From: Halococcaceae archaeon
GTDB taxonomy: Archaea > Halobacteriota > Halobacteria > Halobacteriales > Halalkalicoccaceae
DNA: 6,525 nucleotides
NCBI GenBank assembly: GCA_007128515.1
Contig: SKXI01000318.1
Coordinates: 1-6,525 of the forward strand
Reading direction: 5' to 3'
Below the pieces are notes generated by a model that was not told the DNA's origin, made no database searches, and was given only the letters and a program-made list of their open reading frames with translations. Shown piece after piece: positions 1 through 6,219 of this stretch (positions are counted from its first letter, which is position 1; each line of letters starts with the position of its first letter). The translations under genes were made by a program, and so were the position numbers.

Positions 1-903
1 GACCTCGATCGCGAGTTCGACCACCGTATCCGACAGGAGGAGGGTTCGGTGGCGGGCGGCCGTCACGGCGAACCCCGCCATCTCCCCGACGGTGGTGAAA
101 CTCGCCCGCTCGCGATCGGAGAAGGCGTCCCGATCGGCCGCGTAGACCCCGATGACGCCGTGGACGTTCGGTCCGTACGTCAGCGGGATCGCCAGCGACG
201 ACTGGAGGCCGTCGGCGAACGCCGCGCGCCGGACGGTTTCGGGCACCGACGGGTCCTCCCCGATCGAGTGGACGACCTGCGGGGTAGCGGTCTCGATCGC
301 CCGTTGCTCGGGGATCGTCGCGGATCCGTCGAGGAGCTCGGTGATCCGCTCGAGCGTGCGTCCACCCTCCCCCGCCGCCCCCCGGACGACGAGGCCATCG
401 CCGCCGAGTTCCCGCTCCCCGAACCAGGCGAACTCGTAGAGATCGGTCGCACCGAGTCGCTCGCAGATCGTCTCGGCGATCTCCTCGCGCGTGGAGGCCT
501 CGACCAGCTCGCCCAGCACGTCCGAGATGAGCTCGTTGGTGACCACGAGGCGGTCGACGTCGTTTCGAAGCCGCTCGATCGTGCGCTCGGTCCGGCGACG
601 CTCGGTCCGGTCGCGGAGGTAGAGCGTCACCGCCCCGTCCGTGGGGACGATCGTGACCGCGAGCCAGCGGTCCAGCTCCGGGTAGTACTCCTCGACGGAG
701 CGTTCCTCCGAGACGCCCTCCTCGAACGCACGGGGGACGGTGTCGTCGACCGACCGGGGGAAGACCTCGCCGATCCGGTGGCCGACGACCGACCCGGGGT
801 CGACCTCGAGGACGGTTCCGGCCGCCCGGTTGAGCGCGTCCACGATACCGTCCGGGCTCGCCTCGAGGATCCCGACCGGAGCGTTCGCCATTCGTTCGTT
901 CAT
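1..903 (-). CDS. Bat-like PAS-GAF transcriptional regulator, N-terminal part (runs off left edge)
   Basis: Open from an ATG at 903 to the window edge without a stop; 301 residues are visible. Residues 1-105 form a PAS domain (start APVGILEASPDGIVDALNRA, PAC-like end VTLYLRDRTERRR). A short charged helix follows, then a GAF domain at about 128-283 (ISDVLGELVEASTREEIAET, later LAIPLTYGPNVHGVIGVYAA). The visible end, LLLSDTVVELAIEV, resembles the start of the BAT domain that joins GAF to the C-terminal HTH_10 DNA-binding domain in haloarchaeal bacterio-opsin-activator-like proteins. The DNA-binding part would lie left of the window and is inferred. Such proteins are thought to act as cytoplasmic one-component regulators sensing through PAS and GAF. 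The ATG at 903 is preferred over one four codons later because a GGAG lies four bases before it. It begins 16 bases after the stop of the kinase gene, so the two are probably co-transcribed. The target genes cannot be told. Confidence 0.85.
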   Translation of the reverse strand, partial: MNERMANAPVGILEASPDGIVDALNRAAGTVLEVDPGSVVGHRIGEVFPRSVDDTVPRAFEEGVSEERSVEEYYPELDRWLAVTIVPTDGAVTLYLRDRTERRRTERTIERLRNDVDRLVVTNELISDVLGELVEASTREEIAETICERLGATDLYEFAWFGERELGGDGLVVRGAAGEGGRTLERITELLDGSATIPEQRAIETATPQVVHSIGEDPSVPETVRRAAFADGLQSSLAIPLTYGPNVHGVIGVYAADRDAFSDRERASFTTVGEMAGFAVTAARHRTLLLSDTVVELAIEV

Positions 904-919
904 CCCGCTCCACCCACCG
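904..919 (-). promoter_or_regulatory. Ribosome binding site in the kinase/Bat-like intergenic gap
   Basis: The 16 bases between the upstream TAA and the ATG at 903 read GGTGGAGCGGG before the ATG on the minus strand. GGAG at 908-911 can pair with the 16S rRNA 3' end and sits four bases before the start. The genes led by an AT box in this window lack such a site, which fits an internal gene of an operon. The spacing is slightly short. Confidence 0.5.
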
Positions 920-1999
920 TTAGCCGCCTCCGAGACCGGTGATCTCGAAGCGGGCTCCGCCACCCACCTCGGTCGTGACGTCGACGGACCAGCCGTGGGC
1001 CTCCGCGATCCGCTCGACGATCGCCAGTCCGAGCCCCGTCCCGCCGTTCTCGGAGCTGTACCCCGGTTCGAAGACGAGTTCCTGCTCCGCTTCGGGGATC
1101 CCGAGTCCGTCGTCGGCGACGTAGAAGCCGTCCCCATCGAGGCGGCCGACGGTGAGCTCCAGCCGGCCGTTCTCGCCGGCGTTCGGCCGGGGCTTCCCGA
1201 CGTCCACTTCCACCGTCTCCTCGTCGGGGTCGCCGTCCGCATCCCGACGGGTGCCGTGTTCGACAGCGTTCCGGAAGAGGTTCTCGAACAGCCGACCGAC
1301 CCTGTCGGGATCGGCGACGACGGTCGGCAACGAGTCGTCGACGACGAGGGTCGCATCGTCGGTTTCGACCGTCTCCCACGCCGACTCGGCGATCGCCCGG
1401 AGGTCGACCGACCCGCTCGGATCGATCACCTCCTCGCCCCGGGCCAGCGTCAGCACGTCGTCGATGATCCGCTCCATCCGGTCGTGTGCCCGTTCGACGT
1501 GATCGAAGTGGTCGTCCTCGTCGAGTTCGCGGCCGGCCCGGAGACGGGCTTTCGCGACGTCCAGCGGGTTCCGGAGGTCGTGACTGACGACGCTGGCGAC
1601 GTGATCGATCCCGAGGGAGCCGTTCCCGCCGACCGTCTCGAACGGCGTGGCTTCGACGAAGAGCACGTGTCCGGTCGCGTCGGCCGCCGGTGGGACCACC
1701 CGGGCCAGATACCGGGTGTACGGACCGTCGCCCACCCCGTCGACACGGACGGTACAGCCCTCCTCCGAACGGAGACAGGAGTCGACGCCCCGCGCCTCGT
1801 CGGGAAGGGTGAGCTCACAGCCGTCGAGGAGCGTCGAAACCGGCGTTCCGGCCGGGAAGGAGCCGAAGGACTCCTCGAACGGAGCGTTCGCGTCGAGGAG
1901 TACCGGGCCGTCGTCGGTCGCCTCGAAACTCAACGCGGGCTCGTCGTACCGGTCGAGGGAGAGCCAGCCGGCCCCGTCGGTCGGTCCCGTGTCGCTCAT
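920..1999 (-). CDS. Soluble PAS-type sensor histidine kinase
   Basis: This 359-residue protein has the full histidine kinase core. The H-box is VVSHDLRNPLDVAKARL with the phospho-accepting H140. The N-box is LFENLFRNAVEHG (N244). The G1 box DDGLGI is at 297-301, F310 lies in an F-box-like segment, and the G2 box GTGLGLA is at 321-326. The N-terminal 120 residues look like a divergent PAS sensor (ALSFEATDDGPVLLDANAPF, ending HVLFVEATPFE). No membrane segment or signal peptide is seen, so it should sense in the cytoplasm. The start is placed at the ATG at 1999. A TTG 12 codons upstream keeps the frame open but falls inside the AT-rich promoter candidate. No receiver domain or response regulator is visible beside it. 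The next gene, 16 bases downstream, is a Bat-like regulator and is the likely functional partner, although it shows no receiver in the visible part. Signal and phosphorylation target are unknown. Confidence 0.9.
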   Translation of the reverse strand: MSDTGPTDGAGWLSLDRYDEPALSFEATDDGPVLLDANAPFEESFGSFPAGTPVSTLLDGCELTLPDEARGVDSCLRSEEGCTVRVDGVGDGPYTRYLARVVPPAADATGHVLFVEATPFETVGGNGSLGIDHVASVVSHDLRNPLDVAKARLRAGRELDEDDHFDHVERAHDRMERIIDDVLTLARGEEVIDPSGSVDLRAIAESAWETVETDDATLVVDDSLPTVVADPDRVGRLFENLFRNAVEHGTRRDADGDPDEETVEVDVGKPRPNAGENGRLELTVGRLDGDGFYVADDGLGIPEAEQELVFEPGYSSENGGTGLGLAIVERIAEAHGWSVDVTTEVGGGARFEITGLGGG

Positions 2000-2033
2000 G
2001 CGTCGGTAGTCAGTAGTAACGACGACGGATCCC

Positions 2034-2042
2034 AATAGCTAT
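2034..2042 (-). promoter_or_regulatory. Candidate TATA-type promoter of the kinase/Bat-like unit
   Basis: The minus strand reads ATAGCTATT here, an AT-rich island in a very GC-rich setting, centred about 39 bases before the ATG at 1999. With the usual archaeal TATA-to-start distance of about 25-27 bases, transcription would begin near 2011 and give a leader of about 11 bases. No Shine-Dalgarno site precedes the ATG, in line with a short-leader transcript. A second AT island with the same TAGCTAT core lies at 2146-2152 and could be an alternative, more distal promoter. Confidence 0.4.
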
Positions 2043-2107
2043 CGGCCGTCGTGGTCGTCGCTGGGTGGGGGTGGACCGGGAGCAGTCGACGACCGGATCT
2101 CATCCTA

Positions 2108-2142
2108 CACACCGGTAGCGGCCACACTCCCATAGTGGTGTG
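2108..2142. repeat. Dyad CACACC / GGTGTG upstream of the kinase gene
   Basis: CACACC at 2108-2113 is matched by its reverse complement GGTGTG at 2137-2142, with 23 bases between. A further CCACAC lies inside at 2122-2127. The dyad sits between the two TAGCTAT islands (2036-2042 and 2146-2152) in the non-coding gap upstream of the kinase gene, where an operator could lie. Six-base arms can arise by chance, so this is only a candidate. Confidence 0.3.
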
Positions 2143-2213
2143 ATCTAGCTATACAGACGGGAGTCGTCTAGCCCCGTCGGATCGGTCGGCGTGAGCCGGA
2201 AGTGCGCTCGCGG

Positions 2214-2264
2214 GACGCCGTCCCCCTCGCTCCGATACCGGTATCTCGCGTGCCGGACGGCGTC
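2214..2264 (-). repeat. Nested hairpin directly after the acyl-CoA synthetase stop codon, possible transcript 3'-end signal
   Basis: GACGCCGTCC at 2214-2223 is perfectly complementary to GGACGGCGTC at 2255-2264. At the centre lies a perfect 12-base palindrome, GATACCGGTATC, at 2234-2245, and CGC 2228-2230 can pair with GCG 2248-2250. These pieces share nearly the same axis (about 2239) and would stack into one long interrupted stem. The outer arm starts on the base next to the TGA at 2265-2267. In the minus-strand transcript the structure would therefore follow translation termination immediately. No T-run follows, so it is not a classic intrinsic terminator. RNA stabilisation, processing or protein binding are alternatives. 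Confidence 0.6.
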
Positions 2265-3905
2265 TCACAGCTCCCCGGAACCGGGTTCGAGCGGTCCGTC
2301 GAGTCGACGTCCGACCGCCGCTTCGAGGCGGTGGCGCTGGACCTTCTGTGTCGCGCTTCGCGGGAGCTCCTCGACCACGAAGACGCGTCGGGGATGGGCG
2401 TACGCCGCGAGGCGCTCGAGCGCGAACGATCGGATCCCCTCCTCGTCGGGGTCGGCCCCACTCTCGGGAACGACGACCGCGACGGGGGCCTCGCCTTTCA
2501 CCTCGTGGGGTGCGGCGACGACCGCCGCGTGCGCGACGTCCGGGTGTTCGGTGAGGACCGCCTCGACCTCGGCCGGGTAGACGTTGTTGCCCCCCGTGAC
2601 GATCATGTCGTCGGCCCGGTCGACCAGCCAGACGTAGCCGTCCCCGTCGATTCGCCCGACGTCGCCGGTGTAGAACCAGCCGTCGTCGTCGAAGGTCTCC
2701 TCCGACGGGGCGGGCCCACCGTGGTATCCGTCGAAGACGCTCGGCCCCTTGATCGCGAGTTCGCCAGTGCTCGCGTCGTCCTCGGCGTCGGACTCCGGGC
2801 CCGAGGTCACCTCCAGCTCCTCGCGGGGCACGATCGGCTCGTGGGTCACGGGATCGACGAGTTCGAGTTCGACGCCCGGCAGCGGTGGCCCGACGCAGCC
2901 GGCTTCCTTTCGGACGCCGTGGGCGGGTTCGAGCGTCGCGGCCGGCGCCTCGGTCATGCCCCACGTCTCGACCAGTCTGACGTCCCAGGCGCGTTCGACC
3001 GACCGGCGGACGTCCTCGGAGAGCGGTGCGCCGGCGGAGACGAGAACCCGCAGCGACGAGAGGTCGTACTCCCCGGGTGCCTCGCGGTACTCCCGGTACA
3101 TGGTGGCGACTATCGCCGGCACCGCCGGCACGACCGTGACCCCGTGGTCGTCGATCGCGGCGAGCGACTCGGCCGGGGACGGATCGGGTCCTATCACCGT
3201 CGAACCGCCGGTATAGGTGAACAGTCCGAGCATCCCGCTCCCGTAGACGTGGAACATCGGCGTCGCGAGCAGCGCGGTGTCCTCGGCGTCGATCGGCAGG
3301 CATCGGCCGAAGCTCTCGATCCCCGAGAGGAGGACGGTATGGCCGAGGGGGACGCCCTTCGGTCGGCCCGTCGTCCCGCTCGTGTAGACCTGGACACAGG
3401 CGTCGTCCGGATCCCGCTCGACCTGCTCGAACCCGGCGTCGGCCTCGGCCGTCGCGCGGTCGTAATCGACGGCCCTCCCGCCTTCCTCGTCGATCCCGGG
3501 GACGAACAGGGTCTCGACCGTCGTCGCCTCGGCGAGTTCCCGTGCGTCGTCACCCAGTGCCGAAGAGGCGATCAGCGTCTCGACTCCCGCGTCCCGTACC
3601 ACGTACTCGAGCGTGTCGGGATCGAGCTCGAGGTTGAGCGGCGTCGAGACGGCGCCTGCCCTGACGACCCCGAAGAACGCGGCCGGAAAGCGGATCGTGT
3701 TCGGAAACAGCAGGCCGACTCGCTCGCCCGGTTGGACGCCCCAATTGACGAGTGCGGTCGCGACGCGGTCGACCTCGGCATCGAATTCGGCGTACGTTCG
3801 ATCGGCATCCCCCACCGAGAACGCCGTCTTCTCGCCGTACCGATCGGCGGCCATCGCCGGGAGCGTGCCCAGGTGCCTCACGCGCTCGCCGTGATGGTAC
3901 TCCAT
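2265..3905 (-). CDS. Acyl-CoA synthetase (AMP-forming), fatty-acid--CoA ligase type
   Basis: A complete 546-residue member of the class I adenylate-forming superfamily, of normal length. These enzymes activate a carboxylic acid with ATP to an acyl-AMP and then transfer it to coenzyme A in the cytoplasm. The core motifs are present in order: phosphate-binding loop YTSGTTGRPKG at 174-184, ETWGMTEA at 313-320, GWFYTGDVGRID at 409-420 (ribose-binding D415), and the hinge DRADDMIVTGGNNVYPAEVE at 429-448. The C-terminal catalytic lysine is K521, in SATQKVQR. The family usually has Gly before this lysine; here it is Gln. An acidic insert (SGPESDAEDDAST, 368-380) precedes the GELAIKG strand. The fold fits medium- or long-chain fatty acids, but aromatic or other acids cannot be excluded from sequence alone. 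The start at 3905 is supported by a TATA element 31 bases upstream. It lies between two sensor kinase genes, with about 265-base gaps on both sides, so it is probably transcribed alone. Confidence 0.92.
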   Translation of the reverse strand: MEYHHGERVRHLGTLPAMAADRYGEKTAFSVGDADRTYAEFDAEVDRVATALVNWGVQPGERVGLLFPNTIRFPAAFFGVVRAGAVSTPLNLELDPDTLEYVVRDAGVETLIASSALGDDARELAEATTVETLFVPGIDEEGGRAVDYDRATAEADAGFEQVERDPDDACVQVYTSGTTGRPKGVPLGHTVLLSGIESFGRCLPIDAEDTALLATPMFHVYGSGMLGLFTYTGGSTVIGPDPSPAESLAAIDDHGVTVVPAVPAIVATMYREYREAPGEYDLSSLRVLVSAGAPLSEDVRRSVERAWDVRLVETWGMTEAPAATLEPAHGVRKEAGCVGPPLPGVELELVDPVTHEPIVPREELEVTSGPESDAEDDASTGELAIKGPSVFDGYHGGPAPSEETFDDDGWFYTGDVGRIDGDGYVWLVDRADDMIVTGGNNVYPAEVEAVLTEHPDVAHAAVVAAPHEVKGEAPVAVVVPESGADPDEEGIRSFALERLAAYAHPRRVFVVEELPRSATQKVQRHRLEAAVGRRLDGPLEPGSGEL

Positions 3906-3930
3906 GGCACCGCCCCAGTAGCGGCCCTGT

Positions 3931-3941
3931 GCTAATATACC
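3931..3941 (-). promoter_or_regulatory. TATA-type promoter of the acyl-CoA synthetase gene
   Basis: The minus strand reads GGTATATTAGC, centred about 31 bases before the ATG at 3905. Transcription would start within about seven bases of the ATG, giving a near-leaderless mRNA, and no Shine-Dalgarno site is seen. This is the best promoter match in the window. It overlaps the tip of the large inverted repeat at 3936-4016, so anything binding that dyad could compete with TBP/TFB. Confidence 0.6.
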
Positions 3942-4016
3942 GTCGGACAGAACGGTCGATAGGTCGCGTCGGAACCGGCTCCGTCGGATCTATCGAAGCC
4001 TCTGGCCGACGGTATA
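3936..4016. repeat. 81-base extended inverted repeat over the acyl-CoA synthetase promoter
   Basis: The outer arms TATACCGTCGG (3936-3946) and CCGACGGTATA (4006-4016) are perfect reverse complements. Continuing inward on the same axis (3976), 3948-3951 pairs with 4001-4004, TCGATAG (3956-3962) with CTATCGA (3990-3996), and 3964-3965 with 3987-3988. By my count 24 of 30 positions per arm match, around a 21-base centre. Both tips carry TATA. The left tip is the ligase TATA box read leftward; the right tip gives the same box facing right. Possible roles are an operator, a pair of divergent promoters, a hairpin ending the upstream kinase transcript, or the remnant of a small TA-flanked mobile element. 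CGTCGGA also occurs three times directly at 3941, 3967 and 3982. Confidence 0.7.
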
Positions 4017-4168
4017 CCTCACCCATCCGGACGTCGACGCACCGGGTCGTCGTCGCGCTCCCACGTCGGTAGCGGCGTCCCCGGGAGCCGTCGAGACGGG
4101 TCACGGCCCGTGGAGTGTCACCGTGTAGTATCGCCACCCTCCCTCGGGACTCGTCCGAACGGGGGCGA

Positions 4169-6016
4169 TCAGCCGCCCAAATCGGGGACGATGACGTGGA
4201 CGGTCGTACCGTCGCGGTGATCGAACGACAGCTCCCCGGTGAGCTTCTCGACGCCCCACTTGAGCTGCCACAGCCCGAGCCCCCGTCCGTGCCGGAGGTC
4301 GGTTTCGGAGCCCGCGTCGAGCGAGCCGACCTCCTCGGGCGGGATCCCGGGACCGTCGTCGGCGACGGTCACGGTCCACCCCCGCGGGGACCCCTCGACG
4401 GCCACGGTGACCGAGGAGTCGGCGTAGGTCACCGCGTTCTCGAGTGCGCTCTCGAGGACGGTCTCCAGGATCGCCCCGTCGGTCACGAGCGTGGCGGTGT
4501 CGGGGGCGTCCACGGTCACGTCCACGCCCTCGGCCGGGTGCTCGGTCGTCGAGACGGTCTCCCGGAGGACCGCGGCGAGGTCGACGGTCTCCTCCCGGGT
4601 CTCCCGCGACATGAGGCGGTCGATCTCCCGGGCGCGGTTGCCCGTCCTCGCCAGCGAGTCCGTCGTCGCGAGTATCGTGTCGGCGTGATCGTCGTCGGTC
4701 CGATCCGCGAGGGCCTCGGCGTGGCTTCGGATGACGTCGAGCTGGTTGCGGAGGTTGTGCCGCAGCACGCGGTTGAACACCTCGAGGCGCTGTTCGTGGC
4801 GCTTTCGTTCCGTGATGTCCGTCGCGCTCGCCACGAAGCCGACCTCGCCGTCGGGCAGCTCGACCGCCGTCCCCGTCGAGTAGATCCAGCGGACCTCGCC
4901 GTTCGGTCTGCGGACGCGGAACTCTATCCAGTACTCCCGTCCGAACTCCCCGCGTTCGAAGTCCTCCAGTATCCGTTCGTTCCCCGCACGTACCTTCTCG
5001 CGGTCCCGCGGATCGATCCCGTCGACGTAGCTCGTCGGGTCCTCGTAGAGCTCCTCGACCGGCCTGCCCCAGATCTCCTCGTAGGCGGGACTGGCGTAGA
5101 GGACCTCCGAGTAGTCGGGCGTCATGAGCGAGATCGCCTCGTCGATGTGCTCGGCGATCACCCGGAGGTACTGCTCGCGTTCGCGGCGCTCCCGGGTCCG
5201 CTCGACCCGTGACAACGCGCGCTCGACGTGGTCCGCGAGCACTCTCGCCGGCTTCGAGAGCTCCTCGACCGGGCCGGCCGGCTCCCGCCGACCCGCGGCG
5301 AGCAGGCCGCGATCGCCGAGCGGGACCAGTAGCCCCTCCTCCCCGGGCGCGGCCGTTACCTCCTCGCCGGTATACGTCGTCACCTCTGCCGTTCTGAACG
5401 CCTCGTACTCGTTCTCCTCGGACGAGAGATCCGAGACGACACCTGCCTCCCGGGCCGCGTGGCTGGCGCTGGCCGGTTCGAGACGCTCGCTCCCCGGATC
5501 GTGGAACCAGCAGATCGCCAGGGGCAGGTCGAACCCGTCGCTCACGCACGCGATCGCTCGCTCGGCGACCGCCTCGCGCGTGTCGGCGCCCTGGAGCGCC
5601 GCCGTGGCCTCGAGTACCGGTTCGAACCGGTCTTCCCCCGTCCCGTCCGCGATCGCTTCCGAGACGACCGCCGTCAGTCGATCGTACGCCTCCCCGTCGG
5701 GCACCGGGAGGTAGTCGGTAGCTCCGGTGGAGATCGCTCGGCTGGCGACCGCCTCGCTGCCGTCGGTCGCGAACACGACGAACGGGAGCTCCGGGTGCTC
5801 GTCCCGGACCCGTTCGAGCAGCTCCAGCCCGTCAATCGCCGGCAGCTCGTACCCGCTGACGACGCAGTCGACACCGTCGGCTCGCGCGAGCGCGCTCCGG
5901 GGATCGGGTTCGGTCACGACCTCGATCGTCTCCCGTTCGAGGGCCCGTTCCACGCCCTCGATCACCCCCGGATCGTCCTCCACGTGCAGGACCGTCCCCC
6001 CGGACCCGTTCGCCAT
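4169..6016 (-). CDS. Multidomain sensor histidine kinase: (pseudo)receiver-GAF-PAS-HK
   Basis: A 615-residue soluble protein. Residues 7-122 form a receiver-like domain (TVLHVEDDPGVIEGVERAL, later YELPAIDGLELLERV and STGATDYLPVP). The acidic pair E13/D14 and T84 are present, but the phospho-accepting Asp is replaced by G55 (VVSGYELP) and the conserved Lys by V105. Residues 128-265 look like a GAF domain. A charged helix at 266-290 leads to a PAS/PAC domain at 285-405 (RPNGEVRWIYSTGTAV, ending FVASATDITERK). The kinase core has H-box FNRVLRHNLRNQLDVI (H420), N-box ALENAVTYAD (N527), G1 VADDGPGIP (551-559) and G2 GRGLGLW (577-583). No membrane segment is seen, so it should sense cytoplasmic cues. 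The ATG at 6016 is chosen because an AT-rich box lies exactly at leaderless spacing. A GTG 56 codons upstream would place that box inside an Arg/Pro-rich extension. No response regulator is adjacent. The ligand is unknown. Confidence 0.9.
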   Translation of the reverse strand: MANGSGGTVLHVEDDPGVIEGVERALERETIEVVTEPDPRSALARADGVDCVVSGYELPAIDGLELLERVRDEHPELPFVVFATDGSEAVASRAISTGATDYLPVPDGEAYDRLTAVVSEAIADGTGEDRFEPVLEATAALQGADTREAVAERAIACVSDGFDLPLAICWFHDPGSERLEPASASHAAREAGVVSDLSSEENEYEAFRTAEVTTYTGEEVTAAPGEEGLLVPLGDRGLLAAGRREPAGPVEELSKPARVLADHVERALSRVERTRERREREQYLRVIAEHIDEAISLMTPDYSEVLYASPAYEEIWGRPVEELYEDPTSYVDGIDPRDREKVRAGNERILEDFERGEFGREYWIEFRVRRPNGEVRWIYSTGTAVELPDGEVGFVASATDITERKRHEQRLEVFNRVLRHNLRNQLDVIRSHAEALADRTDDDHADTILATTDSLARTGNRAREIDRLMSRETREETVDLAAVLRETVSTTEHPAEGVDVTVDAPDTATLVTDGAILETVLESALENAVTYADSSVTVAVEGSPRGWTVTVADDGPGIPPEEVGSLDAGSETDLRHGRGLGLWQLKWGVEKLTGELSFDHRDGTTVHVIVPDLGG

Positions 6017-6037
6017 ACGCGACGAACGGGGTCGGGC

Positions 6038-6049
6038 GTATTTGTATCC
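6038..6049 (-). promoter_or_regulatory. TATA-type promoter of the receiver-GAF-PAS kinase gene
   Basis: The minus strand reads GGATACAAATAC, centred about 27 bases before the ATG at 6016. Transcription would start at or next to the A of the ATG. This supports a leaderless mRNA and the choice of that start over the upstream GTG. The short dyad CCAC-G-GTGG at 6048-6056 sits where the B-recognition element would be. Confidence 0.5.
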
Positions 6050-6180
6050 ACGGTGGAACGTCCGGATCGGCACGGACCCCGGTCGCCCCGACCGCGAGGG
6101 GTCGTGAACGGGATCGTCCGTCGTCCGTTCCGATCGGTTCCGGGGCTTCGGTCGACGGCCTCCCCGTCGGTCGTCCCGGT

Positions 6181-6214
6181 CCACCGGTTCGGTGTGACAC
6201 GAACCCGGCGGTGG
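6181..6214 (-). repeat. Stem-loop just downstream of the CPBP-type protease gene
   Basis: CCACCGGTTCG at 6181-6191 can pair with CGAACC at 6200-6205 and, after a four-base bulge, GGTGG at 6210-6214. This gives an 11-bp stem around the eight-base loop GTGTGACA. It lies 15 bases past the stop codon at 6230-6232 in the direction of transcription, where a transcript end is expected. No clear T-run follows. A 3'-end or processing hairpin is therefore more likely than a classic intrinsic terminator. Confidence 0.5.
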
Positions 6215-6219
6215 TCGGC

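Noticed and set aside
49..942. 297-codon open frame on the plus strand at the left edge
   Set aside because: Antisense to the Bat-like PAS-GAF gene, which has clear domain motifs; the plus-strand product is Arg/Asp-rich without known motifs.
2000..2035. 12-codon extension of the PAS kinase from a TTG at 2035
   Set aside because: The TTG lies within the AT-rich promoter candidate, and the ATG at 1999 gives a normal start for the family.
740..2038. 432-codon open frame on the plus strand opposite the PAS kinase
   Set aside because: Antisense to an intact histidine kinase gene, with no recognisable domain and no promoter or ribosome binding site of its own.
2155..2169. Small hairpin AGACG-GGAGT-CGTCT
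   Set aside because: A perfect but only 5-bp stem about 95 bases past the ligase stop with no T-run; too weak to call a terminator.
2202..3935. 577-codon open frame on the plus strand opposite the acyl-CoA synthetase gene
   Set aside because: It is antisense to a gene with every adenylate-forming motif. It is rich in Arg, Gly and Val from reversed GC-rich codons and shows no family motif; long shadow frames are normal at this GC content.
3936..4016. Calling the dyad a mobile element (MITE) with TA target duplication
   Set aside because: The tips end in TA, but no longer target duplication, transposase or second copy is visible, so it is listed only as a repeat.
3550..4137. GTG-started frame on the minus strand (MAILHGDTPRAV...) preceded by GAGGGAGG
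   Set aside because: Despite the good ribosome-binding-like sequence, the product is basic and Arg-rich, unlike the acidic proteins around it, and it overlaps the ligase gene and its promoter in another frame.
4115..5212. 365-codon open frame on the plus strand, downstream of the right-facing TATA of the dyad
   Set aside because: Tempting because of the right-facing TATA at 4013-4016, but it is antisense to the kinase core and shows no family motif. If a transcript exists there, a non-coding antisense RNA is more likely.
4101..5549. 482-codon open frame on the minus strand inside the multidomain kinase
   Set aside because: An Arg/Gly-rich alternative frame of the same strand; the other frame carries the receiver, GAF, PAS and kinase motifs.
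6017..6184. 56-codon N-terminal extension of the receiver-GAF-PAS kinase from a GTG at 6184
   Set aside because: The extension is Arg/Pro-rich, has no domain, and would contain the TATA-like box that sits at leaderless distance from the ATG at 6016.
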